In this document: positions 7,059-15,062 of the stretch, one piece after another
Position numbering within the stretch: position 1 is the first letter of the stretch
Layout of the letters: each line of letters opens with the position of its first letter
Assembly (NCBI GenBank): GCA_033856275.1
Contig: JAWVFJ010000014.1
Location: 1-15,351 of the forward strand
Source of the DNA: VRUE01 sp033856275
Lineage (GTDB): Bacteria > Actinomycetota > Thermoleophilia > Solirubrobacterales > 70-9
Reading direction: 5' to 3'
DNA: 15,351 nt
Program-made: the position numbers and the translations under genes
The notes under the pieces: generated by a model
The model's database searches: none
Told to the model about the DNA's origin: nothing
Seen by the model: the letters and a program-made list of their open reading frames with translations, nothing else

Positions 7059-8108
7059 ATGGGTGTTTTCAGCTACCTCAGAGGATTGGGCGGTCGCGAT
7101 ATGGCTGTCGACCTCGGGACGGCCAACACGCTCGTCTACGTACGGGGTCGCGGAATCGTCCTCTGCGAGCCTTCCGTGGTGGCGATCGATTCCCACACCG
7201 GCCAGGTGCACGCGGTCGGGGTCGAAGCGAAGCGGATGCTTGGCCGCACGCCGGGCAACATCACGGCGATCAGGCCGCTCAAGGACGGGGTGATCGCCGA
7301 CTTCGACGTCACCGAGCAGATGCTGCGTCATTTCATCAAACAGGTGCATTCCAACCGCTTCGCCCACCCGCGCGTGGTCGTCTGCGTGCCCTCCGGCGTC
7401 ACCGGGGTCGAGAAGCGGGCGGTCGAGGAGGCCTGCCTCTCGGCGGGCGCTCGCCAGGCCTACCTGATCGAGGAGCCGATGGCGGCGGCGATCGGTGCCG
7501 GCCTGCCGGTCGCTGAGCCGACGGGGTCGATGGTCGTCGACGTTGGCGGCGGTACCACCGAGGTGGCGGTGATCTCACTTGGCGGCATCGTCGTCTCGCA
7601 GTCGATCCGGGTCGGCGGCGATGAGCTCGATGAGGCGATCGTCAACCACTGCAAACACGAGTACAAGCTGGCGATCGGCACACAGACGGCGGAGGAGGTC
7701 AAGCTGGAGGCTGGCTCCGCCTCGCCGTTGCCCGAAGAGGTGCGCGCCGAGATTCGCGGCCGCGACCTCGTCTCCGGCCTGCCGAAGACGATCACGCTCG
7801 GCTCCGAGGAGGTGCGCGAGGCGCTCGGGGAACCGGTCGGCCACATCGTTGAGGCGGTCAAGGACACGCTCGATCGCACCCCGCCGGAGCTCGCCGGTGA
7901 CATCATGGACCGCGGCATTACCCTTGCCGGCGGCGGCGCGCTGCTGCAAGGACTCGAACAGCGCCTGCGCGACGAGTGCCAGATGCCCTGTCAACTGGCA
8001 GAGTCACCGCTTACGTGCGTGGCGGTGGGATCGGGAATCTCCCTTGAGGAGTTCGAGACCATCCACCGCGCCAGCAAGCAGAATTCCGGGACCAGGCACT
8101 TTGCTTAG
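7059..8108 (+). CDS. mreB: Rod shape-determining actin homologue MreB
   Basis: MreB forms membrane-bound, actin-like filaments under the inner membrane that orient lateral-wall synthesis. The 349-residue product matches the usual family length. It has the N-terminal phosphate loop DLGTANT (18-24) followed by LVYVRGRGIVLCEPSVVA, the EEPMAAAIGAGLPV segment, the second phosphate loop DVGGGTTE (161-168), and the adenosine-binding region LAGGGALLQGLEQRL (from about residue 289). A short N-terminal stretch, MGVFSYLRGLGGRDM, precedes the core and could help membrane contact. ATG 7059 is chosen because this length is normal; ATG 7101 would begin right at the first strand. The ribosome binding site is weak. 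The gene opens the mreB-mreC-mreD-mrdA-rodA block, 65 nt after maf. Confidence 0.97.
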   Translation: MGVFSYLRGLGGRDMAVDLGTANTLVYVRGRGIVLCEPSVVAIDSHTGQVHAVGVEAKRMLGRTPGNITAIRPLKDGVIADFDVTEQMLRHFIKQVHSNRFAHPRVVVCVPSGVTGVEKRAVEEACLSAGARQAYLIEEPMAAAIGAGLPVAEPTGSMVVDVGGGTTEVAVISLGGIVVSQSIRVGGDELDEAIVNHCKHEYKLAIGTQTAEEVKLEAGSASPLPEEVRAEIRGRDLVSGLPKTITLGSEEVREALGEPVGHIVEAVKDTLDRTPPELAGDIMDRGITLAGGGALLQGLEQRLRDECQMPCQLAESPLTCVAVGSGISLEEFETIHRASKQNSGTRHFA

Positions 8109-8146
8109 GTCTCCTTCATCGCAAGCCCCAAACTTAGGCCTTCACC

Positions 8147-8998
8147 GTGTATCGAAAGCAAGTACGCCGCCGTAGGGCGGTGCTCGCCCTGCTGATCGTC
8201 GGCTCTTTTGTGCTGCTCACGATCACCTACGGGCAGGGCTCCAACGGCCTGCAGCGCGGCGTGAGCACGATCTTCAGTCCGGTTCAGGGGGTCACCGACC
8301 GCGCCCTCAAGCCGGCCCGCGACCTGGTCGACTGGTTCGACAAGACCTTCGATGCGCGCGGCGAAAACAGCCGCCTCAAGGATCAACTGGTCAAGGTCCG
8401 AGGGCAGGTGGTCGCTGGGCAGGAGGCGTTGCAGGAGAACGCCCAACTGCGCAAGCTGGTGGAACTCGATAGCGGCCCTGCGCTTGCTGCCTCCGCGTAT
8501 CACCCGGTTGCCGGACGGGTGATTTCGCGCTCGCCGACACTGTGGCGTTCGAGCGTGACGATCGACGTCGGCAGCGGCGATGGCGTGGCGGTCGACGATC
8601 CGGTGATCAGCGGTGACGGATTGGTCGGCCGCATCGCCGCTGCCGAGCCGGGTTCTTCTCAGGTGATGCTGCTCACCGATCACGCCAGCGCTGTGTCGGC
8701 CAAGGTGGTTCCCCCCGGGATCCAGGGCGTGATCAAGCCTGAAGTGGGCGATCCCGAACACCTGATCCTCGACTTCATCGACTCGACCGAACGGGTCCAC
8801 GGTGGCCAGACCGTCGTCACCGCCGGCTGGCGCGCCCAGGGTCTCGCGTCGCTCTTCCCTCCCGGCCTGCCGGTCGGAGAAGTGACCAAGGCCCCGATCG
8901 TCGCTCAGGAGGCCAAGGAACAGGTCGACGTGCGACCGTTTGCCGACATCCGCAATCTCGACCTCGTCCAGGTGCTGACCGGGGGTTCGCGCAAGTGA
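8147..8998 (+). CDS. mreC: Rod shape-determining protein MreC
   Basis: MreC is the single-pass scaffold that links MreB to the PBP2-RodA synthase and activates it from the extracytoplasmic side. The 283-residue product has a basic cytoplasmic start (MYRKQVRRRR), one membrane helix (about 11-28), a coiled coil (about 72-106, ENSRLKDQLVKVRGQV onward) and the beta-rich MreC domain (about 120-275) with GRVISRSPTLWRSSVTIDVGSGDGV, a segment GLVGRIAAAEPGSSQVMLLTD, and GLASLFPPGLPVGEV. A GTG start with a weak AGG eight bases upstream is used, 38 nt after mreB. The stop overlaps the mreD start as GTGA, so the two are coupled. Confidence 0.95.
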   Translation: MYRKQVRRRRAVLALLIVGSFVLLTITYGQGSNGLQRGVSTIFSPVQGVTDRALKPARDLVDWFDKTFDARGENSRLKDQLVKVRGQVVAGQEALQENAQLRKLVELDSGPALAASAYHPVAGRVISRSPTLWRSSVTIDVGSGDGVAVDDPVISGDGLVGRIAAAEPGSSQVMLLTDHASAVSAKVVPPGIQGVIKPEVGDPEHLILDFIDSTERVHGGQTVVTAGWRAQGLASLFPPGLPVGEVTKAPIVAQEAKEQVDVRPFADIRNLDLVQVLTGGSRK

Positions 8999-9543
8999 TC
9001 CTGACGCCGAAGATCGTCATCCGCATTGCCCTGATCGGCATGCTCGGCGTCCTCCTGCAGCTTTCCTTCTTCTCCCGGGTCGAGCTCTTTCACGTCAGCC
9101 CCGACATCCTGCCGGCGCTCGTCGTCTGCCTGGCTCTGCTCGGAGGCAGTCTCACCGGCGCCGTCGCCGGCTTCTCGATCGGCCTCTTCCTCGACTGCCT
9201 GCTGGTCGAGGCCCTCGGCGTCTCCTCCTTGGTGCTGCTCAGCATCGGTTATCTCGCCGGACTTTTCCGTGAGCGCTTCGAGGTCCACAGCTCGCTCGTT
9301 CCGGCCCTGCTCTGCATGGGGCTCACCCTGTTCGCCGAGCTCGGCTTTGCCGCGATTCAGCTGTTGCTCGGGATCGACGCCCCGGTCAGCGTGCTGATCG
9401 TCCGCGACATGCTGCTGAAGAGCGTCTATGCCTTCTTCCTCGGCTGGCCGATTTACCTCCTCGTGCGGCGGGTGCTGCGCCCCGCCCTGGTCGAGGAGCC
9501 GAAAGTACAGCGCCGGCGGCAGCCCAGGGTACTGGGGGCATAG
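8995..9543 (+). CDS. mreD: Rod shape-determining membrane protein MreD
   Basis: MreD is a polytopic inner-membrane partner of MreC in the elongation complex. The 182-residue product has about five or six hydrophobic segments (roughly 8-26, 37-50, 55-70, 74-91, 102-127 and 140-158) and ends with a short basic cytoplasmic-type tail (VRRVLRP... VQRRRQPRV). The segment GFSIGLFLDCLLVEALGVSSLVLLSIGYLAGLF fits the MreD pattern of a small-residue-rich helix followed by LG-S. The GTG start overlaps the mreC stop. Primary sequence conservation in this family is weak, so the call rests on topology, length and position between mreC and the PBP2 gene. Confidence 0.9.
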   Translation: MILTPKIVIRIALIGMLGVLLQLSFFSRVELFHVSPDILPALVVCLALLGGSLTGAVAGFSIGLFLDCLLVEALGVSSLVLLSIGYLAGLFRERFEVHSSLVPALLCMGLTLFAELGFAAIQLLLGIDAPVSVLIVRDMLLKSVYAFFLGWPIYLLVRRVLRPALVEEPKVQRRRQPRVLGA

Positions 9544-9545
9544 GC

Positions 9546-11417
9546 TTGTATTTGCGCTCAGACGAGCGTGGTCCGGCGATGAGCAACCGCTTGGCGCTGC
9601 GCCTCGCGCTCCTCGGCGGCTTCGCGGTGGTTCTCTTCGCCGTCCTCTTTCTGCGCCTCTGGCTGCTGCAGGTCCTCGACGGCGAAAAGTACCTCGCCGA
9701 AGCGAAGAACAACCGCACGCGCTCGTTCCGGACCAGCGCGCCGCGCGGGGAGATCCTCGATCGCAACGGCAAAGTGCTTGTCGCCAACAGAACCAGTCTC
9801 GCCCTGCAAGTGAACCCGCGCAAACTGCCCGCAGATCCGGCCGAACGCCGCGCCGAGATCTCGCGCCTCGCCGGCCTCACCCACAGCACCCTGCGCCGCG
9901 TGCGCCGCACGATGCACGAAGAGCTGAAGCTGGCGCCGGCGGCTCCGGTGACGCTGCGCCGCGACGTCGGCCATTACCTCGTCTACTACCTGCAGGAGAA
10001 CCAGGACCGCTTTCCCGGCGTCGAGGTGCAGCGCGTCTTCGTCCGCGCCTATCCGGACGGGACGCTTGCCGCCCACATCCTCGGCAACGTCGGCGAGATC
10101 TCCCCAGCAGAGCTGAAGGAACCGCGCTTCCGCGGCTTGCAACCGGGCGATGAGATCGGCCAGGACGGGGTCGAGGACACCTATGACCGCTTCCTGCGCG
10201 GCCGTCCCGGCTTGACTCGGATACAGGTCGACGCCCTGGGCGAGCCGACGCCGAACGGTCGGCTGGTCTCCAAGCCGCCGGCGCCGGGCGACAATCTCAG
10301 GCTCTCGATTGACACCGAAGTACAGGCGGCCGGCGAGGCGGCGCTGGCGGCCCGGGGGCTGCCGGGGGGCTTCATCACGATGGACGTCCACAGCGGTGAA
10401 ATTCTCGGCTTGGGTTCGTTCCCGACCTTCGAACCGGCCCTCTTCACCCGGCCGCTGACCCAGGCCCAGGTCGAAGAGACTTACAACAATCCCTCGGCGC
10501 CGCTGACCGATCGTGCGATCGCCGGGTATTACCCAACCGGCTCGACCTTCAAGCTCATAACCGCGATGGCGGCGCTGGAAAGCGGCATCCTCACGCCCTC
10601 GCGCTCGATCTTCGACGGCGGCGCCTTCACCGTCGGCGGGGAAAGCTTCAAAAACGCCGGCGGCGCCTCCTACGGGAGCCTGACCCTGGTGCCGGCGCTG
10701 GAAGTGTCCGACGACGTCTTCTTCTACACGCTGGGCTACGAAATGTGGAACACCGGCCAGCTTCAGCACTGGGCCCACGCGCTCGGCATCGGCAGGCCGA
10801 CCGGCATCGATCTGCCGGGCGCGGTGGAAGGCCTGCTGCCGACCAAAAAATGGCGCGACGAACTGGCCGCGGAAGGCCTTGCGGAAGGGCGTCCCTGGTC
10901 CTCTGGCGACAACATCCAGCTCGCCACCGGCCAGGGTGACCTGCAGACCAACCCGCTGCAGATGGCGATCGCCTACGCCGCCGTGGCCAATGGCGGCACC
11001 GTGGTCACCCCACACGTGGGCAGGGAAGTCACCGATGCCGCCGGCCGCGTGCTGAAGGAATTCGCGCCGCCGCCGCGCCGCCACGTGAAGATGAACCCGG
11101 CCAACCGCGACGTCATCCTCGAAGGCCTGCACGACGCCGCGCAGGGGGCGAGCGGAACCTCCTACGCGGTCTTCGGCGGCTTCCCGATCCCGGTGGCCGG
11201 CAAGACCGGGACCGCGCAGCGAGATGGGCACGCCGACCAGTCCTGGTACATCGTCATGGCGCCCTATCCCAACCCCAAAATCGTCACAGCCGTTACGATC
11301 GAGGAAGGAGGATTCGGCGCTGAATCAGCCGCGCCGGTCGCTCTCGACATTCTCGAAGCCTATTTTCACAAGCACGCGACCGCGTCAGCCGGTCCCAACG
11401 GAGGCAGTCCGGGCTGA
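9546..11417 (+). CDS. mrdA: Penicillin-binding protein 2 (class B transpeptidase of the elongasome)
   Basis: This membrane-anchored DD-transpeptidase cross-links peptidoglycan during lateral growth with RodA. From TTG 9546 it has 623 residues: a membrane helix (about 17-41), a pedestal/dimerisation region containing APRGEILDRNG, and the transpeptidase domain with the SxxK serine motif STFK (S333-K336), the SxN-equivalent SDD (388-390), and the KTG motif KTGTAQ (K553-G555). The second motif has Asp in the third position, as PBP2 proteins commonly do (SSD/SCD), rather than Asn. The final part (about 605-623) is a flexible Gly/Ser/Pro tail. The start is uncertain: TTG 9546 gives a nine-residue polar lead (MYLRSDERG) before the later ATG at 9579, which is an alternative. 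Neither has a strong ribosome binding site. The stop overlaps the rodA ATG by one base. Confidence 0.95.
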   Translation: MYLRSDERGPAMSNRLALRLALLGGFAVVLFAVLFLRLWLLQVLDGEKYLAEAKNNRTRSFRTSAPRGEILDRNGKVLVANRTSLALQVNPRKLPADPAERRAEISRLAGLTHSTLRRVRRTMHEELKLAPAAPVTLRRDVGHYLVYYLQENQDRFPGVEVQRVFVRAYPDGTLAAHILGNVGEISPAELKEPRFRGLQPGDEIGQDGVEDTYDRFLRGRPGLTRIQVDALGEPTPNGRLVSKPPAPGDNLRLSIDTEVQAAGEAALAARGLPGGFITMDVHSGEILGLGSFPTFEPALFTRPLTQAQVEETYNNPSAPLTDRAIAGYYPTGSTFKLITAMAALESGILTPSRSIFDGGAFTVGGESFKNAGGASYGSLTLVPALEVSDDVFFYTLGYEMWNTGQLQHWAHALGIGRPTGIDLPGAVEGLLPTKKWRDELAAEGLAEGRPWSSGDNIQLATGQGDLQTNPLQMAIAYAAVANGGTVVTPHVGREVTDAAGRVLKEFAPPPRRHVKMNPANRDVILEGLHDAAQGASGTSYAVFGGFPIPVAGKTGTAQRDGHADQSWYIVMAPYPNPKIVTAVTIEEGGFGAESAAPVALDILEAYFHKHATASAGPNGGSPG

Positions 11418-12613
11418 TGTACGCGACCCGCGCGCGCCGCGCCCGGCCCGAGCCCTTCGCCTTCCATCCCGGCATCGCCGAGCGCCTTGGCCTGCCCTAC
11501 ATGGACGGCCCGTTGGCCCTCTCTGCGGCCGCCCTCGTCGCCTTCAGCATCTTCACCTTGGCCGAGGCCACAAAGCATGATGTCCCCGGTAACCCGTATT
11601 ACTACGTGGACCGGCAGGCGATCTACGGCGTGCTCGGGATCGTCGGCATGTACCTACTCACCCGCATCGACTACTCACGCTTCCGCGAGCTACGGGTCGG
11701 TATCTACACCTTTCTCTGCGTCAGCATCTCGCTTGTTTTCGTCTTCGGCTTCGCCGCGCGCGGTTCGCGGCGGGCCTTTGAACTTCCTTTCTTCAGCTTC
11801 CAGCCATCGGAGCTGGGCAAGGTGCTGCTCGTCTTGGCCCTTGCCGGCTTTGTCATCGATGGCGCCAGAAACGGGTCGGATTGGCAGCGCACGGTGCGCT
11901 ACCTCTGCCTCGGGCTGGCACCGGCAGCGCTTGTATTCCTGCAGCCGGACCTCGGCACCGCCTTGGTGTTCGGGGCAATCACACTCGCCGTGATGTACGT
12001 GGGGGGCATCCGCTGGATGCACTTCGCGGTGATCGGCGCAGCCTTCGTCGCTTTGACGGCGGCGGTCCTCGTGGTGGCGCCCGCAGTTGGGACGCCGATC
12101 CTCAAGGGGTACCAGGAGCAGAGGCTCACCTCTTTCCTGCATCCCAGCGCGGACCCCGCCGACGCGGGCTACCAGCAAAATCAGGCCAAGATCGCAATCG
12201 GATCCGGGGAGAAGACCGGACGGGGCGATCGGGCCACCCAAACGCGGCTCGACTTTGTCCCTGAGCGGCACACCGATTTCATTTTCGCCGTGATCGGTGA
12301 GCGCTACGGATTTCTCGGCGCCGCCTTGGTCCTATCCCTATACGCCCTGCTGATCTGGCGGGCGCTGCGGATTGTGACGCTCTCTAAGAACTCCTACGGG
12401 ACCCTGGTGGCAGGTGGCATCGCCGCCATGCTGCTTTTCCAGGTCTTCGTAAACGTGGGAATGAACCTGGGGATCATGCCGATCACCGGGATCCCCCTGC
12501 CGCTGATGAGCTACGGCGGGTCGTCTGTCTTGGCGACCTTCCTGGCGGTGGGGGTCCTGCAGAGCATTCACATGCAAGCGCGGCTCAGCCAGAAAGGCGG
12601 GTTCGCCTGGTGA
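11417..12613 (+). CDS. rodA: SEDS peptidoglycan glycosyltransferase RodA
   Basis: RodA polymerises lipid II into glycan strands and works as a pair with PBP2. The 398-residue protein is highly hydrophobic with about ten membrane segments. SEDS signatures are present: FQPSELGK (128-135), QPDLGT (176-181), NQAKIAIGSG (255-264), PERHTDFIF (282-290) with the Asp (287) equivalent to the catalytic residue reported for RodA, and the C-terminal GIMPITGIPLPLMSYGGSS (352-370). The stretch after IGSG is EKTGRGDRATQTRLDF, lacking the usual GxxGKG layout of many RodA proteins but keeping TQ. A polar N-terminal extension (residues 1-25, MYATRARRARPEP) precedes the first helix. The ATG overlaps the mrdA TGA, and a GAGG lies about 12 bases upstream. 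FtsW is the main alternative within the family, but pairing with PBP2 and mreBCD supports RodA. Confidence 0.94.
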   Translation: MYATRARRARPEPFAFHPGIAERLGLPYMDGPLALSAAALVAFSIFTLAEATKHDVPGNPYYYVDRQAIYGVLGIVGMYLLTRIDYSRFRELRVGIYTFLCVSISLVFVFGFAARGSRRAFELPFFSFQPSELGKVLLVLALAGFVIDGARNGSDWQRTVRYLCLGLAPAALVFLQPDLGTALVFGAITLAVMYVGGIRWMHFAVIGAAFVALTAAVLVVAPAVGTPILKGYQEQRLTSFLHPSADPADAGYQQNQAKIAIGSGEKTGRGDRATQTRLDFVPERHTDFIFAVIGERYGFLGAALVLSLYALLIWRALRIVTLSKNSYGTLVAGGIAAMLLFQVFVNVGMNLGIMPITGIPLPLMSYGGSSVLATFLAVGVLQSIHMQARLSQKGGFAW

Positions 12614-12642
12614 CCCCCTAGAGGGCACCGGGCGTGCGTACC

Positions 12643-12648
12643 TACTCT
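12643..12648 (+). promoter_or_regulatory. Candidate -10 box (TACTCT) before the RNase E/G gene
   Basis: The 50-nt gap between rodA and the ribonuclease gene holds one TANNNT match. Initiation about seven bases later would leave a leader of only nine or so bases before ATG 12664, which has no good Shine-Dalgarno. A tiny hairpin (GCAC 12625-12628 with GTGC 12634-12637) lies just upstream. This could be an internal promoter separating the rod-shape genes from the rng-rplU-rpmA group. Confidence 0.3.
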
Positions 12649-12663
12649 GAACTGAGCTAACTG

Positions 12664-14505
12664 ATGAAAAAGACAATTCTGGTTTCCGCCGATCGTGGCG
12701 AGACCCGCGTCGCCGTCCTCGAGTCGAAGACGAAAGGCGGCAAACGCGACGTTGCGGAGCTCTACATCGAGCGCCGCGGCCGACGTTCCATCGTCGGCAA
12801 CATCTACAAGGGCAAGGTCGACAACGTCCTGCCCGGCATGGAGGCCGCCTTCGTCGACATCGGCCTCGAGCGCAACGGCTTCCTGCACGTCGACGAGATC
12901 GTCCTGCCGGGCGGCGAGGCCGCGCCGAAGCGGGGACGCGGCAAAGGCCGCCGGATCGACGAGCTGATCAAACCCGGTCAGGAGATCGTCGTGCAGGTGG
13001 TCAAGGATCCGCTCAAGACCAAGGGCGCGCGGCTTTCGATGAACGTCTCGATCGCTGGTCGCTACCTGGTCTACGCGGCGCAGGGCAGTGGCGTCGGCGT
13101 CAGCCGGCGACTTGCCGACTCCGAGCGGGACCGCTTGCGCAAGATGGTCGACCGCACCTACAAAGGCCCGGGTGGGCTGATCGTCCGCACCGCCGCCCAC
13201 GGCGCCAAAAAGGCCGACTTCGTGCGGGAGATCGGCTACCTGCACAAGCTCAACGACGTACTCGAGCGGCGCACCGAGCAGATCGTCGCCCCGGACCTCG
13301 TCTTCCAGGAGGCCGACCTACCGGTGCGGGTCCTGCGCGACGTCTTCCTCAGCGACTTCGAAAAAGCGATCATCGACTCGCCCAAGCAGTTCGAACGGGT
13401 GACGAGTTTCTTCCAGCGCACCGCGCCGGAGTTGGTCGACGGCGTCGAACTGTACGAGGAGCGTAAGCCGCTGTTCGAGAAGTGGGGGATCGACAAGGAG
13501 ATCGAGTCGACCCTCGGCAAGCGCGTCGACCTTGCCTCGGGCGGCTACCTGATCATCGACTACGCCGAGGCGCTGACCGTGATGGACGTCAACAGCGGCA
13601 GCTTCACCGGCCGCGGCAAAGGCGGTCTCGAGGAGACGATCACGAGGGTCAATACCGAGGCCGCCGATGAGGCCGTTCGACAGCTGCGGCTACGCGACAT
13701 CGGCGGCATCATCGTCATCGACTTCATCGACATGGCGCGGGCTCGCAACCGCGACAAAGTGCTGAAGACGCTGCGCAAAGCGCTCGACGCTGACAAGTCG
13801 AAGAGCTACGTCGTCGAGGTCTCGCCGCTGGGCCTGGTTGAGATGACCCGGCAGAATGTCACCGACGGAGTGCGCGAGATCCTCACCGTGCCCTGTCCGA
13901 CCTGCGTGGGCGAAGGCGTCGTGCTCTCCGCCGAGACCGTGGCGCTCGACGCGATGCGCCGCCTACCCGATGTGGCCGCGGGTGCCAAAGAGGCGGAGGC
14001 CCTACTGGTCCGCGTCCATCCCAAGGTCGCCGCCGAGTTGATCGACCCCGAAAGCGGCCTCGCCGAGCTGGAGTCCGAGACCGGCAAGCAGTTCCACTTC
14101 GAGGGCGGCGACGCGCTGCCGATCGACACCTTCAAAGTGGTAGAGACGGGTAGCCGCGCCGAGATCGAGGAACGGGCGCTGCCCTTCAAGGTCGGCGAGG
14201 AGGTCTTGGTCAAAATCGACGAGCCGCACATGTACAACGCCGATGACGCCGTTGCTCGCGTCGACTCCTACATCGTCAGCGTCACCGGTGGAGGTCGCTT
14301 CGTCGGTGAGCGCAAACTGGTCCGGATCGAGCGGGTCGAGCGTGCCGCCGCGGTGGCCTCGCTGCCCGAGGGTGAGGCGAGCAACGGTGCTGGCGGCGAG
14401 GAAAACGGCGCCCAGCTAGAATCCTCGCCCTCGCGCAGTAGCCGTCGCGGCCGCAGAGGCGGTCGCGATAGGTCGCGCTCAACCCAGAGCGGCAAGGACG
14501 AATGA
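12664..14505 (+). CDS. Ribonuclease E/G family endoribonuclease
   Basis: This enzyme cleaves single-stranded A/U-rich RNA in mRNA decay and in rRNA or other RNA processing. The 613-residue protein shows an S1 RNA-binding domain (about 38-125, GNIYKGKVDNVLPGMEAAFVDIG), the catalytic acidic residues in DVNSGSFTGRG (D308) and IDFIDM (D353), the zinc-link cysteines CPTC (411-414), and a C-terminal TRAM-like segment (about 500-555, ALPFKVGEEVLVKIDEPHMYNADDAVARV). A disordered basic tail (SRRGRRGGRDRSRS) ends the protein. It lacks the long N-terminal extension of many actinobacterial RNase E proteins and the large C-terminal scaffold of E. coli RNase E, so RNase G-like is a fair alternative and I give no symbol. 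A 13-residue RNA-binding-like lysine/arginine patch (PKRGRGKGRRIDE) interrupts the S1 domain. ATG 12664 is supported by the conserved MKKTILVSADRGETRVAV start. The stop overlaps rplU as ATGA. Confidence 0.94.
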   Translation: MKKTILVSADRGETRVAVLESKTKGGKRDVAELYIERRGRRSIVGNIYKGKVDNVLPGMEAAFVDIGLERNGFLHVDEIVLPGGEAAPKRGRGKGRRIDELIKPGQEIVVQVVKDPLKTKGARLSMNVSIAGRYLVYAAQGSGVGVSRRLADSERDRLRKMVDRTYKGPGGLIVRTAAHGAKKADFVREIGYLHKLNDVLERRTEQIVAPDLVFQEADLPVRVLRDVFLSDFEKAIIDSPKQFERVTSFFQRTAPELVDGVELYEERKPLFEKWGIDKEIESTLGKRVDLASGGYLIIDYAEALTVMDVNSGSFTGRGKGGLEETITRVNTEAADEAVRQLRLRDIGGIIVIDFIDMARARNRDKVLKTLRKALDADKSKSYVVEVSPLGLVEMTRQNVTDGVREILTVPCPTCVGEGVVLSAETVALDAMRRLPDVAAGAKEAEALLVRVHPKVAAELIDPESGLAELESETGKQFHFEGGDALPIDTFKVVETGSRAEIEERALPFKVGEEVLVKIDEPHMYNADDAVARVDSYIVSVTGGGRFVGERKLVRIERVERAAAVASLPEGEASNGAGGEENGAQLESSPSRSSRRGRRGGRDRSRSTQSGKDE

Positions 14506-15062
14506 ACACGTACGCAGTCATAGAGACCGGGGGCAAGCAGTACAAGGTCGAGAAGGGCACCTCGCTGCTCGTCGATCGCCTCAGCGCCAAAGAGGGCGAC
14601 AAGGTCGCCCTGCGGCCGGTGATGTTCCGCGACAAAGAGGTCGTCGCCGGGGCCAAAGAGCTGGAGAAAGTCAAGGTCGAGGCGACCGTGGCCGAGCACC
14701 TTCGTGGACCGAAGATCAAGGTCTTCAAATACAAGCCGAAGAAGGGCTACCGCCGCCGCGCCGGCCACCGCTCCGAGCTGACCAAGCTCGAGGTGACCGA
14801 GGTCAAACTGCTGGGACGCAAACCGGCAGCGGCGAAAAAAGAGGAGCCGGCCAAAGAAAAAGTGGCTGTGGAGACCAAGCCGGCTGAGAAAAAACCGGCC
14901 GCGGCGAAAAAACCAGCGGCGAAAAAAGAGACCGCGGAAGCTACCGAGAAAAAACCGACTGCCAAAGCCAAAAAAGCAGCCGCAAAAAAACCGGCTTCCA
15001 AAGCGAAAAAACCGGCTACCAAAAAACCGGCTGCTAAAAAGGATTCTAACGATGGCTCATAA
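14502..15062 (+). CDS. rplU: 50S ribosomal protein L21 with a long lysine/alanine-rich C-terminal tail
   Basis: L21 is a 50S ribosomal subunit protein that binds 23S rRNA. Residues 1-105 are an ordinary L21 (TYAVIETGGKQYKVEKG... FKYKPKKGYRRRAGHRSELTKLEV). The next 81 residues are a low-complexity tail of Lys, Ala and Pro built from AAKKP-type units, resembling histone H1-type or other disordered, nucleic-acid-binding tails. Standard L21 is about 103 residues, so the protein is nearly double length. Base use changes with the domain: lysine codons in the tail are almost all AAA (24 of 26), against mostly AAG (11 of 17) in the core, which produces many runs of six or seven A residues in a GC-rich context. 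ATG overlaps the ribonuclease stop. The end overlaps rpmA by 11 nt and provides its ribosome binding site. Confidence 0.97.
   Translation: MNTYAVIETGGKQYKVEKGTSLLVDRLSAKEGDKVALRPVMFRDKEVVAGAKELEKVKVEATVAEHLRGPKIKVFKYKPKKGYRRRAGHRSELTKLEVTEVKLLGRKPAAAKKEEPAKEKVAVETKPAEKKPAAAKKPAAKKETAEATEKKPTAKAKKAAAKKPASKAKKPATKKPAAKKDSNDGS
15036..15043 (+). promoter_or_regulatory. Shine-Dalgarno sequence for rpmA within rplU
   Basis: AAAAAGGA lies in the last lysine codons of rplU, eight bases before ATG 15052. The ribosome binding site is thus built out of the L21 tail, which ties L27 translation to the 3' end of rplU. Confidence 0.75.

Noticed and set aside
9558..11231. 557-aa minus-strand frame opposite mrdA
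   Set aside because: It is an antisense shadow of a gene with full PBP2 motifs, with Arg/Ala-rich composition and no domain I recognise.
14820..15045. Poly-A runs in rplU as a programmed frameshift signal
   Set aside because: No out-of-frame product or stimulator structure is evident. rpmA has its own start and ribosome binding site, so frameshifting is not needed. Kept only as a slippage question.
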